A stretch of 64,000 nucleotides of DNA from JAAYJR01 sp964545315 (GCA_964545315.1 CAZJGI010000010.1:10169-74168); one strand, 5' to 3'. Shown: positions 16,705 through 26,282, counted from the stretch's first letter. The notes: a model not told the origin generated them from the letters alone. Numbers and translations: made by a program.

Positions 16705-17031
16705 TTACTTTCCACAACAAGATGAAGCACTTTTATTTTTGTCAGCACACCCTTCTGATTTCGATGCTTTGTCTGAACAACCTTCTGCTTTTGATTTACC
16801 TTCTGCCTTGGAATCCGATTTGCTGCAACCTTCTGACTTGCTCTCAGCTTTTGATGAATTGGCTTTTTTAGTATCATCCTTGCTGACTTCTGCCGTCGCA
16901 GTCTGGTTGCCTTCTGAATCTTCTACAATAGTTACTTTTGATTCATTTACAGTTTCAGTTATAACAGAGGCTGTTGAAACGGATAATCCGTAAACCATAA
17001 TAATCGCTAAAATAAATAACAGTCTTTTCAT
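16705..17031 (-). CDS. Small secreted low-complexity protein with Cys repeats
   Basis: A 108-aa protein. After a signal peptide (MKRLLFILAIIMVYGLSVSTAS) comes a short acidic region and then a Lys/Ser/Glu-rich tail. The tail repeats units of the form KSEGCS or KAEGCS (Cys in EGCSK, EGCSD, EGCAD) and ends in SSCCGK. The spaced cysteines and CC terminus suggest metal binding or disulfide cross-linking in the periplasm or at the surface. No known family was recognised. The signal peptide, the terminator beyond its stop and the absence of a better frame support a real gene. Confidence 0.7.
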   Translation of the reverse strand: MKRLLFILAIIMVYGLSVSTASVITETVNESKVTIVEDSEGNQTATAEVSKDDTKKANSSKAESKSEGCSKSDSKAEGKSKAEGCSDKASKSEGCADKNKSASSCCGK

Positions 17032-17400
17032 GATTTCAAAATTTAAGTGTTACTAATTAATTTTTTTTGTAATAAATTTCAGTTCAATATTATGAACTAT
17101 TTTGATTATATCCAAAAAAATATTAATATATTTTTATCTTTTTTATTCTGAATCTTTCAAACGATTGAAAATCAACTTTTAGTTAATTAAATTATTTTTA
17201 TTGAAACAAATTAAGATTTAACGAGCTGCCGGATTTGTGTCAAATTTTTGGATATTATGTTCGAAAGTAATGCATAATTCTTAGAAACTTATCATTAATA
17301 GCAAGGGATAACTATTTGTTAGATACCTGAGATTAATTTATGGAAGTTATATTTAAGATTTATTATTAAATAATTAGTTTTACCAGGAATAAAAAACAGA
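17032..17400. other. AT-rich intergenic region without a gene
   Basis: This 369-bp gap separates the divergent Cys-repeat gene and miaA. No coding frame, tRNA or consensus TAnnTTTG element was seen. A small perfect hairpin, TTTCAA-ACGA-TTGAAA, lies at 17155-17170. Promoters for both flanking genes should be here but could not be pinned down. Confidence 0.5.
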
Positions 17401-18333
17401 ATGTCGGTATTTCAATCAAAATATGATCTTATTACTCTATTAGGACCAACTGCCACAGGTAAAACCCGCCTTGCTGCCTGTCTGGCAGACCTTATAGAGG
17501 GTGAGGTCATTTCTGCAGATTCAAGACAGGTATATCGTGGAATGGATATTGGCACAGGCAAAGATTATAATGATTATTTTGTTAATGGAAGGATCATTCC
17601 TTATCATCTGGTTGACATAGAGGATCCCTGTAAACACTACAATGTTTACCGGTTCCAGACCGATTTTATCAAGGTTTATAATGAGATAATATCAAGAGCT
17701 AAATTCCCTGTTCTTTGCGGGGGTTCCGGGTTATATCTTGAGTCAGTATTAAGAGATTACAGGCTTATTGCAGTACCTCCCAATATAAAACTCAGGCAGG
17801 AATTAAAAGGGAAATCGCTGGAGGAATTAACAAATATACTTCAGGATTTAAAGCCGGAATTGCATAATAAGACTGATATTGAAACAGAAAGAAGAGCATT
17901 GCGGGCAATTGAGATTGCAATCTATTATCAGGATAATCCTTCATTTGGTTCTCAGATGCCGGAGATTAAAAGTTTAAATATTGGTATTTTATTTGATCGC
18001 GAAACCCGCAGGAAACGCATTAGTGAACGGTTGGGGCAAAGGCTCCACCAGGGAATGGCAGATGAGGTTGTCCGTCTCCTCGATTCGGGGTTGACTCCCG
18101 GGCAACTGATTTATTATGGTTTAGAATACAAATATCTTACTCTTTATGTTACTGGTGAAATCACTTGGGATGATATGTTTAGCAGGCTTGAAACTGCCAT
18201 TCATCAGTTTGCTAAACGGCAGATGACATGGTTCCGGGGTATGCAAAAACGGGGAATTGTCATAAATTGGATTGATGGAAATCTTCCGGTTGAAGCCAAG
18301 ATTGACAAGATAATGGGATTGCTTAATGGCTGA
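17401..18333 (+). CDS. miaA: tRNA dimethylallyltransferase
   Basis: Adds a dimethylallyl group to A37 of tRNAs reading UNN codons. The P-loop GPTATGKT, the ISADSRQVYRGMDIGTG substrate motif, CGGSGLYLESV and the C-terminal QFAKRQMTWFRG motif are all present. Length (310 aa) is usual. The central loop differs from classic MiaA: the DP..SVADF motif reads EDPCKHYNVYRFQTDF, and the usual IGYKE is YGLEYKYL. These suggest a divergent Bacteroidota subtype or second paralogue. It stands upstream of the convergent thioesterase gene. Confidence 0.9.
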   Translation: MSVFQSKYDLITLLGPTATGKTRLAACLADLIEGEVISADSRQVYRGMDIGTGKDYNDYFVNGRIIPYHLVDIEDPCKHYNVYRFQTDFIKVYNEIISRAKFPVLCGGSGLYLESVLRDYRLIAVPPNIKLRQELKGKSLEELTNILQDLKPELHNKTDIETERRALRAIEIAIYYQDNPSFGSQMPEIKSLNIGILFDRETRRKRISERLGQRLHQGMADEVVRLLDSGLTPGQLIYYGLEYKYLTLYVTGEITWDDMFSRLETAIHQFAKRQMTWFRGMQKRGIVINWIDGNLPVEAKIDKIMGLLNG

Positions 18334-18374
18334 TATTAGTAATCGTTAATATTTTGGTGAGTACACGGGACAGA

Positions 18375-19103
18375 TCATTTAATTTTCCAAACCACGCGGG
18401 CAACAACAAGGTCAGAGTTATCACTTTCACGGGTAACGCTGCAAATATGAGTTAGTTTTTCTATCTTCTGTTTTCGTACAGCTAATTTGTCATCAGGCAT
18501 TCCCTCTTTAAGGAAATTGACTTCCAATTCGGCAATATCATGTGATTCATGAAAATTAAAGGAGTAACTGTCGATTATTCTTTCAATATATCTGCCGGTA
18601 TTAAAGTGTTGATTTATATCAATTTCATTAAACAGGACAGGGGAGTACTGCAGCTTTTCTTCTGATTGGGGAGGTTTTATCCTGGCCGGATTGGTACCAA
18701 AAACACTTTCGTAGTATTCCGGAAATTCTTTAAATTTGTTAAGACGGACAATCTTTTTTGTGGATTGGTCGAGTATCAGCCAACTACTGGTTGCCTGTAT
18801 TATATTGTTGCCATCATTATCTGCAAAATTGAAGTCCCGGTAACCGTAAAAACCATCAGTTCCCCTTGACCATGTTTCAAGAGTGAAGGGTTCTGTCCAT
18901 TGGGGCCTCCTTTTTATTTTTACATGTAGTCTGGAAAGTACCCAGAACTGGTTGTCTTTTTTTAACCGGTGGTAACCAAAACCCAGTAAATTGGCATGTT
19001 CCCAGGCAATTTCCTGCATTTGATAAAACATGAACGACATGGAGAGTTTTCCAAAACGGTTAATGAAATATGATTTTACATATAAATGGTTAATATGTTT
19101 CAT
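18375..19103 (-). CDS. Acyl-ACP thioesterase
   Basis: A 242-aa double hot-dog enzyme that releases fatty acids from acyl carrier protein in the cytoplasm. The N-terminal half has MFYQMQEIAWEHANLLGFGYHRL and FWVLSRLHVKIKRRPQW. The second half has the typical DINQHFNTGRYIERIID active-site helix with Asn and His. Length is normal for bacterial FatA-like enzymes. A minus-strand -7 element lies upstream at 19126-19133. Confidence 0.9.
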   Translation of the reverse strand: MKHINHLYVKSYFINRFGKLSMSFMFYQMQEIAWEHANLLGFGYHRLKKDNQFWVLSRLHVKIKRRPQWTEPFTLETWSRGTDGFYGYRDFNFADNDGNNIIQATSSWLILDQSTKKIVRLNKFKEFPEYYESVFGTNPARIKPPQSEEKLQYSPVLFNEIDINQHFNTGRYIERIIDSYSFNFHESHDIAELEVNFLKEGMPDDKLAVRKQKIEKLTHICSVTRESDNSDLVVARVVWKIK

Positions 19104-19125
19104 TTGCTGATTGTTAACTTTCTCA

Positions 19126-19133
19126 CAAAATTA
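19126..19133 (-). promoter_or_regulatory. Bacteroidota -7 promoter element for the acyl-ACP thioesterase
   Basis: Read on the minus strand this is TAATTTTG (TAnnTTTG), 22 bp before the ATG at 19103. A TTG lies about 20 bp further upstream at about 19155, acceptable as a -33 element. Confidence 0.45.
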
Positions 19134-19194
19134 TGGTTAGGTTTTGAAATGCAATTCGATTTAACCATTTTTACATCAAATTTAATATTCTATT

Positions 19195-19974
19195 ATGAGC
19201 GGTATAATAATAAAGACTTTAAAACAGATTGAGGGGATAAGGGAGAGTTGCCGTTTGGCAGCAAAAACACTGGATTATGCCGGGCAGTTTGTCAAAGCAG
19301 GTGTTACTACTGCTTTTATTGACAGTAAAATTGAGGAATACATCCTTCAAAATAATGCATTGCCTGCTCCAAAAGGTTATAATGGATTCCCTAAGGCAAG
19401 CTGCATATCTCTTAATGAAGTCGTCTGTCACGGAATCCCTTCAACTGAATCAGTGATTAAGGAGGGTGATATTTTAAATATTGACATTACTACTATTCTT
19501 AATGGATATTTTGGAGATACATCACGCATGTTTTCTGTAGGTAAAATTTCTCCGAAGGCCGAAGAGCTTGTTGAAGTGAGCAGGCATTGTCTTAATTTGG
19601 GGATACAACAGGTTTATCCCGGTAATTATTTTGGGAATATCGGATTTGTAATTAACCGCTATGCAAAATCGCGTGGCTTTAGTGTAGTTTATGAATTTTG
19701 CGGCCATGGGGTAGGCCTTCAGTTTCATGAAGAACCGCAGGTAGACCATACATCCGGAAAGAACAGAGGGAGCGCTATGAGACCGGGAATGATTTTTACT
19801 ATTGAACCCATGATAAATGAGGGTAAACCTTCTACAAAAATTGACAGAATTGACGGTTGGACTGCCAGGACAATAGATAATAAACTTTCAGCCCAGTTTG
19901 AGCATACTGTACTTGTGACAGAAACAGGTAGTGAGGTTTTGACAGATATTCATAATGAATATGACATTACTTAA
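19195..19974 (+). CDS. map: Methionine aminopeptidase type I
   Basis: Removes the initiator Met from new proteins. At 259 aa it is the usual length. The five metal ligands are visible: two Asp in LNIDITTILNGYFGDTSRMF, His in CGHGVGLQFHEEP, Glu in FTIEPMINEG and Glu in AQFEHTVLV. It is divergent from the thioesterase. In many Bacteroidota map lies in the ribosomal spc operon. This stand-alone copy may be a second paralogue. Confidence 0.93.
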   Translation: MSGIIIKTLKQIEGIRESCRLAAKTLDYAGQFVKAGVTTAFIDSKIEEYILQNNALPAPKGYNGFPKASCISLNEVVCHGIPSTESVIKEGDILNIDITTILNGYFGDTSRMFSVGKISPKAEELVEVSRHCLNLGIQQVYPGNYFGNIGFVINRYAKSRGFSVVYEFCGHGVGLQFHEEPQVDHTSGKNRGSAMRPGMIFTIEPMINEGKPSTKIDRIDGWTARTIDNKLSAQFEHTVLVTETGSEVLTDIHNEYDIT

Positions 19975-19994
19975 ATATTATATATCACTTGTGG

Positions 19995-20027
19995 TTTGGA
20001 GAATAAAATAAGAATATTTTATCTTTA
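19995..20027 (+). promoter_or_regulatory. Promoter for the GroES-like gene
   Basis: TTTG (19995-19998) and TATCTTTA (20020-20027) have a 21-bp spacer, close to the Bacteroidota TTTG/TAnnTTTG pattern. The -7 element ends in A rather than G. It lies just after map and 21 bp before the ATG at 20049. Confidence 0.45.
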
Positions 20028-20048
20028 CCCACATAAAAAAAGGTAGTT

Positions 20049-20432
20049 ATGTCGCTTGTTATTGAAGAAAAGGATCTTGAAAAGTTCATAATGGTGGGGG
20101 ACAGGGTGTTAATAAAACCTAAAGTGCCCAGCAGCAAGACTAAAACAGGATTATATCTGCCGCCAACTGTTCAGGAAGGCGAAAAAATACTTAGTGGTTA
20201 TATAGTCAAGGTTGGACCAGGCTATCCAATTCCTGCCGTTTCCGAGGAGGATGAAGCATGGAAACAAAAGCAGGATAATGTTAAATATGTTCCTCTTCAG
20301 GCTAAAAGAGGTGATCTTGCTGTTTACCTTAATAAAAGCGGTTATGAAATAGAGTTCAATAAGGAAAAGTATATTATACTTCCTCATTCTGCTATTCTTA
20401 TGATTATACGGGATGAGAACCTTTTGACTTAA
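20049..20432 (+). CDS. GroES-like co-chaperonin family protein
   Basis: A 127-aa protein with a GroES (Cpn10) fold: DRVLIKPKVPSSKTKTGLYLPPTVQE corresponds to the N-terminal strand and mobile loop, and IILPHSAILMIIRD to the C-terminus. It is about 30 residues longer than standard GroES, partly from an acidic insertion (AVSEEDEAWKQKQDN). No groEL follows, so it is unlikely to be the main co-chaperonin and may be a regulatory paralogue. Its 3' end overlaps the convergent aminotransferase gene by 29 bp. Confidence 0.82.
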   Translation: MSLVIEEKDLEKFIMVGDRVLIKPKVPSSKTKTGLYLPPTVQEGEKILSGYIVKVGPGYPIPAVSEEDEAWKQKQDNVKYVPLQAKRGDLAVYLNKSGYEIEFNKEKYIILPHSAILMIIRDENLLT

Positions 20433-21714
20433 TCTCCTGGCAAGCACTGGATATGCCGTCAAATAAATTTGTTATATCTGTTGCCGCAACAGATGAATAG
20501 GCAAGTCGCAAAATGTCATTAAGGCTTATTACTCCAATATTATATTTTTGTATTAGTAACTGTCTGACTTCTTCACCATCCAGACCATCTGCCAGCCTGA
20601 TACACATAAAATAACCTGAATTAAAAGGAAGCGGAGAGAAATACTTCTGATATTTTTCCTGCTGAAGTGTCTTTTTTATAATGTCATACCTCTGCATCAT
20701 GATCCTGAATTTTTCTTCTTTCTGAGTTTCATATTCATTATGGTTATAAGCAGCCAGGAGCAACGACTGGGACAGATTGGAAGCATTGGAAATATTTCCT
20801 CTTATCGCTCCGGCAGTCTTCGATTCCAATGCGGAATACAACTCATTATTGCCTCCTTTCACAGCATAGGAAATAAATCCTATTCTAAAGCCCCATACAT
20901 AATCTTCCTTGGTGGGGCCATCGATTTTTACTGCAAGAATATTTTTGTGAAGATCAGCAAGAGATGCAAAAATACTTTCCTTTGCTATACCTGTTTCATA
21001 AACCAATCCAAAATAAGCGTCATCGATCAATACTACTATTTTATTTCCCATATCGGCTGATTTTTGCAGCAGCTCAACTATTTTTATAACTTCATCTTGT
21101 TTTGGAGTATACCCTGATGGATTGTTTGGAAAGTTCATCAGAACTATTTTTTTCCCAATTTTTCCTGAATTCAGTACATTCTCAAAATTTTCCAGGTCAA
21201 GGTTCCCCTCCCTGAATAAATTATATTTTTTAAATTGGGCACCATATGCATTGCTCAGGATTAAATTGTAGTTACCCCAGTAAAGATCTGGTATTATTAC
21301 TTCGTCATTAGGGTCAACAAAGAGATAACCAGCCATACTTATGCCGTGAGTGAGAGCACATGTTACTACAGGGAGGCTGATCTCCTTGTCTTTAAGTGAA
21401 GGATTCTTTGCATAGATCATATTTTTCCATTTCAAGCGTAAATCAGGACGCCCGAAACTTGGGGCATAAGGAAATACAAGCGAAGGATCAAGACTTATGT
21501 TTGATGAAATAGAATCCAGTCTCATGGGGGAACCGTCATCTTCAACTGCAGCCCCAATAGTGGCATTTATCTTTGTGCCCTTTGCCTCGGCAGTTTGGCC
21601 GAGAATTCCTTTTCTTGGAAAAAAAATGTTTTTACCCTTTTCTGAAAGTAGTTCAAATACATTGGGGTTAGCAGTTTGTATCTGCCTGTTTAATTCCTCA
21701 GCTTGTGGATTCAT
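20404..21714 (-). CDS. PLP-dependent aminotransferase class I/II
   Basis: A fold-type I aminotransferase of about 436 aa. The N-terminal aromatic-acid-transaminase-like region includes FVDPNDEVIIPDLYWGNYNLI, the MNFPNNPSGYTP motif (Asn for PLP) and VVLIDDAYFGLVYE (Asp for the pyridine N). A Lys in the AVKIDGPTKEDYVWGFRIGF region is the Schiff-base candidate, followed by the Arg for the carboxylate. The ATG at 21714 (MNPQAEELN) is preferred. The frame opening at 21840 would add 42 residues without homology. Substrate specificity is not evident. Confidence 0.85.
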   Translation of the reverse strand: MNPQAEELNRQIQTANPNVFELLSEKGKNIFFPRKGILGQTAEAKGTKINATIGAAVEDDGSPMRLDSISSNISLDPSLVFPYAPSFGRPDLRLKWKNMIYAKNPSLKDKEISLPVVTCALTHGISMAGYLFVDPNDEVIIPDLYWGNYNLILSNAYGAQFKKYNLFREGNLDLENFENVLNSGKIGKKIVLMNFPNNPSGYTPKQDEVIKIVELLQKSADMGNKIVVLIDDAYFGLVYETGIAKESIFASLADLHKNILAVKIDGPTKEDYVWGFRIGFISYAVKGGNNELYSALESKTAGAIRGNISNASNLSQSLLLAAYNHNEYETQKEEKFRIMMQRYDIIKKTLQQEKYQKYFSPLPFNSGYFMCIRLADGLDGEEVRQLLIQKYNIGVISLNDILRLAYSSVAATDITNLFDGISSACQEIKSKGSHPV

Positions 21715-21919
21715 AAATATAATTTTAGAATGTTTAATATATATGTTTATGTTGCAAAAACCGGATGCAATATATACAATGGGAAGATATAAACAATATT
21801 TATTGACAAAATGAAGATTATTTTCATAAATTTCTAACATATTTATTACTCAACATCGATTATTGGTAATTTTTCCCTGGTATTTGCTTAAGAGGATCAA
21901 TCTCCTGATCAGACCTTTA

Positions 21920-22342
21920 CTATATTGATTTTAATGCACCTACTATAAGAAAGAAACCTGTCAGGGCAATGAAAGCAGTTAATATCATTAACAGATTTTT
22001 TCCTTTAAGTCCTTTCCATTCAAAGATGAATGCAGGAATTGCCAGTAAACCTGAGAATATAAAGAGAATATAAGCCGGGAATATCCTGGCCTGCAGAGGC
22101 AGTTCTTCGGTGGGGTCCTCACCCATCTCTTCATTAATAATTTCCTCAGGAGTAAGTAAACTCTGTGCTGTAAATTGGCCGTTATATATTGTATATGCAG
22201 CATAGATGGCCAAAAGAATAAATAAAATAAGGCTTATAAACCTGAAAATTTGTTTCTGTTCCACCCAACCATAAACGCCTGCAATGATCCCAATAAATAT
22301 AAACCATTGAGGCAGGGTATAAAGAATAATGTCCGGATTCAT
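21920..22342 (-). CDS. Small integral membrane protein, unknown function
   Basis: About 140 aa with four predicted hydrophobic segments (near residues 8-26, 33-55, 84-106 and 115-135). A polar loop between the second and third carries LTPEEIINEEMGEDPTEELP. No family recognised. The ATG at 22342 fits better than the one at 22360, which adds six residues. It is divergent from the HAD phosphatase gene. Confidence 0.6.
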   Translation of the reverse strand: MNPDIILYTLPQWFIFIGIIAGVYGWVEQKQIFRFISLILFILLAIYAAYTIYNGQFTAQSLLTPEEIINEEMGEDPTEELPLQARIFPAYILFIFSGLLAIPAFIFEWKGLKGKNLLMILTAFIALTGFFLIVGALKSI

Positions 22343-22389
22343 ATATAAAAATTTAAACAAAATTGATAATTTTTCTCAAATAATAAAAG

Positions 22390-22422
22390 TTTTGTCAGGG
22401 TAAGCCATTTATTTTAATTTTG
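22390..22422 (+). promoter_or_regulatory. Promoter for the HAD-family gene
   Basis: TTTTG ends at 22394 and TAATTTTG lies at 22415-22422, with a 20-bp spacer. This is a good match to the Bacteroidota TTTG-N20-TAnnTTTG promoter. The GTG start is 23 bp downstream. Confidence 0.55.
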
Positions 22423-22444
22423 GGGCAAATTAATATTTCTGTTT

Positions 22445-23053
22445 GTGAAAAAATTAGATGTAAACCCAAAAGCTAAAGGGTTGATTTTTGATCTCGATGG
22501 TACTCTGGCTGATTCTATGCCTGTACATTTTATGGCATATAAAAATATTTTAATTGGTTATGGGATAGATTTTTGTCCGGATCTGTTTGCTACTCTGGCA
22601 GGTATACCGGCTTTGGATACCATTAGAAAACTGAATGAAATGTATGGGACTGACATGAACCCGGTGGAGGTGGGAGCTCAAAAAGAGAAAGAGTATGAAA
22701 AGATAATGTATAAGATGAAGCCAATTGAACCGGTAGTTGAACTGGTAAAAAAGTACTACGGTAAATTGCCCATTTCGGTTGGAACGGGTGGAAATAAAAG
22801 ATTAGCCTGGAAAACACTTGAAATTTTGGATTTGGATAAATATTTTAATATATTGGTGTCGGCTGAAGATGTTACCCTGCCAAAACCTGATCCTGAAACA
22901 TTTCTGAAATGTGCTGAAAAAATGGGCGTGAAACCATCAGACTGCCAGGTGTTTGAAGATGGTGAACCGGGAATTAAGGCAGCAACTTCTGCCGGAATGA
23001 TGTTTACACTGGTGACTGATTTTTATGAAGTTACAATAGGCAAAGAAGTTTAA
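22445..23053 (+). CDS. HAD-superfamily phosphatase (beta-phosphoglucomutase-like)
   Basis: A 202-aa HAD hydrolase. FDLDGTLADSMPVHF is motif I with the nucleophilic Asp, GTGGNKRLA is motif II, KPDPETFLKCAEKMG carries the motif III Lys, and FEDGEPGIKAA is motif IV. The cap is the four-helix type of beta-phosphoglucomutase and related sugar phosphatases. The substrate is probably a sugar phosphate. The start is a GTG at 22445. The endonuclease/phosphatase gene follows 26 bp later. Confidence 0.88.
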   Translation: MKKLDVNPKAKGLIFDLDGTLADSMPVHFMAYKNILIGYGIDFCPDLFATLAGIPALDTIRKLNEMYGTDMNPVEVGAQKEKEYEKIMYKMKPIEPVVELVKKYYGKLPISVGTGGNKRLAWKTLEILDLDKYFNILVSAEDVTLPKPDPETFLKCAEKMGVKPSDCQVFEDGEPGIKAATSAGMMFTLVTDFYEVTIGKEV

Positions 23054-23079
23054 CTGGTATTTTCCCGGGGAATGATAAT

Positions 23080-24135
23080 ATGCTAATTTATAAAATAAAC
23101 CTGATGAATTGTTTTTTTATATCATTGATAATATTGCCTCTGATGATAATGACTGTGTCATGCTCGGATAGTGAAAATATTATTGACCGTGACATGACAG
23201 TAGTTTTTTATAATGTTGAAAATTTATTCGATCTTATCGATGAACCCGGTAAGCAGGATGATGATTTTACGCCGGACGGAATTAACAAATGGAGTAGGGA
23301 AAGATACGAAAAAAAAATATCCGATATTGCTAAAGTAATATCCTCAATAAATCCCCGGGACCTTCCGGAAATTGTGGGTTTGTGTGAAGTGGAGAATGAA
23401 AATGTTTTGGAAGACCTCATTGCTGCCCGTGGCCTTTCATCAGGTAATTACCGGGCGATACATTATGAAAGCCCGGATGTCAGGGGAATAGATTGTGCCC
23501 TTCTATATCGCCAGGAAGAGTTTAAGGTTACAAACCATTCATTTTTCAAGGTTAAGTTTAAAAGTGATCCGGGATACAGAACACGCCATATTTTATATGT
23601 TTCCGGCTCGACTGTTTCCGGCGGGGAGCTGCATATTTTTGTTAATCACTGGCCGTCACGAAACGGAGGAATTGAACTTAATAAAGCAAAGCGAAAGGAA
23701 GTTGCCGGGGTTTTAAAGGAAATATCAGACTCCGTTAAAAGCAAATATCCTGATGGACATATAATTATTATGGGCGATCTGAATGATGAACCTGAAGATG
23801 AAAGTATTTCAGATATTTTGGGGGCAATGCCTTATATATGTGAAAGTGAAGGTTTGATAAACTTAATGGCACCTGAATATAAAGCCGGCAGAGGATCTTA
23901 CAATTATCAGGGAGATTGGGCGATGCTTGATCATTTAATTGTTTCAGGAAACATGCTGGACGAGGAAGGACTTTACTGCAAAGAGAGTCAGGGTTATATT
24001 TTCAGGAAGAACTGGATGGAATATACAAAAGAAAACGGAGAAAAAATTCCTGACAGGACATATGGGGGCAGAAACTATTATGGTGGTATCAGTGACCATT
24101 TCCCGGTTTTTTTTAGAATGCAATGGAAAAATTAA
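23080..24135 (+). CDS. Exported endonuclease/exonuclease/phosphatase family protein
   Basis: A 351-aa member of the DNase I-like EEP superfamily. FYNVENLFDL, GLCEVENENVLEDL, VNHWPSRNGG, IIMGDLNDEPEDESI and ISDHFPVFF are the conserved catalytic motifs (Glu, Asp/Asn, His). The N-terminal hydrophobic stretch ending in MTVSCSDSEN is a lipoprotein signal, so it is envelope-anchored. An internal ATG at 23104 is an equally possible start. Bacteroidota versions are poorly characterised and could act on nucleic acids or phospholipid headgroups. Confidence 0.85.
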   Translation: MLIYKINLMNCFFISLIILPLMIMTVSCSDSENIIDRDMTVVFYNVENLFDLIDEPGKQDDDFTPDGINKWSRERYEKKISDIAKVISSINPRDLPEIVGLCEVENENVLEDLIAARGLSSGNYRAIHYESPDVRGIDCALLYRQEEFKVTNHSFFKVKFKSDPGYRTRHILYVSGSTVSGGELHIFVNHWPSRNGGIELNKAKRKEVAGVLKEISDSVKSKYPDGHIIIMGDLNDEPEDESISDILGAMPYICESEGLINLMAPEYKAGRGSYNYQGDWAMLDHLIVSGNMLDEEGLYCKESQGYIFRKNWMEYTKENGEKIPDRTYGGRNYYGGISDHFPVFFRMQWKN

Positions 24136-24248
24136 TTGCAGGGTTTGTTTTTTTAATCCATAACGTTTTTTATATTTTTAGTTAATGATTACGTTATTAA
24201 TTGGTTTATAAACAGTTAGCCTTTATTAAATAAGTGATCGGAAAAGTA

Positions 24249-26282
24249 ATGGAATTTAAAGTTTTTTCAGATTATAAGCCTACCGGCGATCAGCCTGAGG
24301 CTATCAGGCAGCTTACCGGATCGGTTCTTCAGGGTGAAAAATATCAAACCCTGTTAGGAGTTACAGGATCAGGTAAAACTTTCACTATGGCCAATGTAAT
24401 TGAAAATGTTCAGAGACCAACCTTGATACTTAGCCATAATAAAACACTTGCAGCACAGTTGTACGGTGAAATGAAACAATTCTTTCCTAATAATCTGGTC
24501 GAATATTTTGTCTCATATTATGATTATTACCAACCGGAAGCATATTTGCCATCTACTGATACTTACATTGAAAAGGATCTTTCTATTAATCAGGATATTG
24601 AAAAATTAAGACTGAGCACCACTTCTGCACTGCTTTCCGGAAGAAAGGATGTGGTAGTTGTATCCTCGGTTTCATGCTTATATGGAATTGGTAATCCGGA
24701 GGATTTTCATGCAAATGTAACAACTGTTGAAACAGGCCGGTCAGTTAGCCGGAATTATCTGCTTAGAAGTTTCGTTGATGCGCTCTATTCGAGAAGCGAA
24801 ATTGATTTTCAACGTGGAAATTTTAGGGTCAAGGGTGATACCGTAGATATCTTTCCGGCATATTCTGATACAGCTTTGCGGATAATATTTTGGGGTGACG
24901 AAGTAGAGAAAATTTCCTCATTTGATCCTGTCACAGGATATGAGTTGGAACAATTAAAGGAGGCAGTTATTTATCCTGCCAATATTTTTGTCACTACAAA
25001 AGCGAGGATGAATTCTGCTATCAGGCAAATCCAGGATGATTTGGTAGCCCAGACAGATTATTTTAAAGATATAGGTAAACATCAGGAGGCCATACGTATT
25101 AAAGAGAGAGTTGAGTACGATCTTGAGATGATGCGTGAATTAGGATATTGCCCGGGTATAGAGAATTATTCAAGATACTTTGATGGCCGAATGCCCGGTA
25201 CGAGACCATTTTGCCTGCTGGATTATTTTCCTGATGATTTTTTATGTATTATTGATGAGAGCCATGCAACAATTCCGCAGATCAGGGCAATGTATGGAGG
25301 TGATAACTCAAGAAAGGTCACTCTTGTTGAATATGGATTCAGGCTGCCTGCAGCCATTGATAATCGTCCGTTAAAGTTTGAGGAGTTCGAAAACCTGGTT
25401 CATCAGGTTGTATTTGTCAGTGCAACACCCGCGGATTATGAACTTGCTAAATGTGAAGGTGTCGTTGTGGAGCAGATAATTCGTCCGACCGGACTTCCTG
25501 ATCCTGTGATTGATGTTCGACCTGCAACTAATCAGATAGATGACCTTATGCATGAAATTCATTTGCGTGTTGAAAAAAATGAACGTGTCCTGGTTACAAC
25601 TCTCACTAAAAGAATGGCTGAGGAACTATCCAAATATCTTCTTAACCTTGATGTAAGGGCCCGTTATATTCATTCTGATGTTGATACTCTTGAAAGAGTT
25701 GAATTAATGGAACAGTTAAGAAAAGGAGAATTTGATGTAATGGTTGGCATTAATTTATTACGTGAAGGCCTTGATCTACCAGAAGTTTCCCTGGTAGCTA
25801 TACTAGATGCTGATAAAGAGGGATTTTTAAGGTCAGAGAGGTCTCTTACACAAACTGCCGGAAGGGCAGCCAGAAATCTAAACGGGATGGTGATCATGTA
25901 TGCCGACAAAATTACTCAATCTATGCAACGCACAATCGATGCAACAAACTACAGAAGAGAGAAACAACTAAAATATAATGCTGAAAATAATATAATTCCT
26001 ACAGCCATAATAAAACCAACCAGGGAGATAATCGGATATGAATTTCGTAGTGGTAAAAAACCTCAGGAATACGGCAAAGATGAATTTACAGATATAGCAG
26101 CAGATCCGGTTGTAAAATACATGAGTATTGACGGGCTCATAAAGACAATAGAAAACACCAAAAAGAAGATGAAAGCTGCGGCAAAAGAACTTGATTTCAT
26201 TGAAGCTGCAAGACTTAGGGATGAAATGTTCGCACTGGAAAAACTCCTTAAGGAAAAAGAGGGGACAAGCAGCGTTAAATAA
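24249..26282 (+). CDS. uvrB: Excinuclease ABC subunit B
   Basis: Damage-verifying helicase of nucleotide excision repair. About 677 aa, full length. The Walker A motif is LLGVTGSGKT. The damage-probing beta-hairpin is in SYYDYYQPEAYLPSTDTYI, Walker B is CIIDESHATIPQI, and helicase motif VI is QTAGRAARN. The C-terminal UVR domain that contacts UvrC is present (AAAKELDFIEAARLRDEMFAL). The ATG at 24249 is preferred over a GTG at 24234. The other uvr genes are not in view. Confidence 0.96.
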   Translation: MEFKVFSDYKPTGDQPEAIRQLTGSVLQGEKYQTLLGVTGSGKTFTMANVIENVQRPTLILSHNKTLAAQLYGEMKQFFPNNLVEYFVSYYDYYQPEAYLPSTDTYIEKDLSINQDIEKLRLSTTSALLSGRKDVVVVSSVSCLYGIGNPEDFHANVTTVETGRSVSRNYLLRSFVDALYSRSEIDFQRGNFRVKGDTVDIFPAYSDTALRIIFWGDEVEKISSFDPVTGYELEQLKEAVIYPANIFVTTKARMNSAIRQIQDDLVAQTDYFKDIGKHQEAIRIKERVEYDLEMMRELGYCPGIENYSRYFDGRMPGTRPFCLLDYFPDDFLCIIDESHATIPQIRAMYGGDNSRKVTLVEYGFRLPAAIDNRPLKFEEFENLVHQVVFVSATPADYELAKCEGVVVEQIIRPTGLPDPVIDVRPATNQIDDLMHEIHLRVEKNERVLVTTLTKRMAEELSKYLLNLDVRARYIHSDVDTLERVELMEQLRKGEFDVMVGINLLREGLDLPEVSLVAILDADKEGFLRSERSLTQTAGRAARNLNGMVIMYADKITQSMQRTIDATNYRREKQLKYNAENNIIPTAIIKPTREIIGYEFRSGKKPQEYGKDEFTDIAADPVVKYMSIDGLIKTIENTKKKMKAAAKELDFIEAARLRDEMFALEKLLKEKEGTSSVK

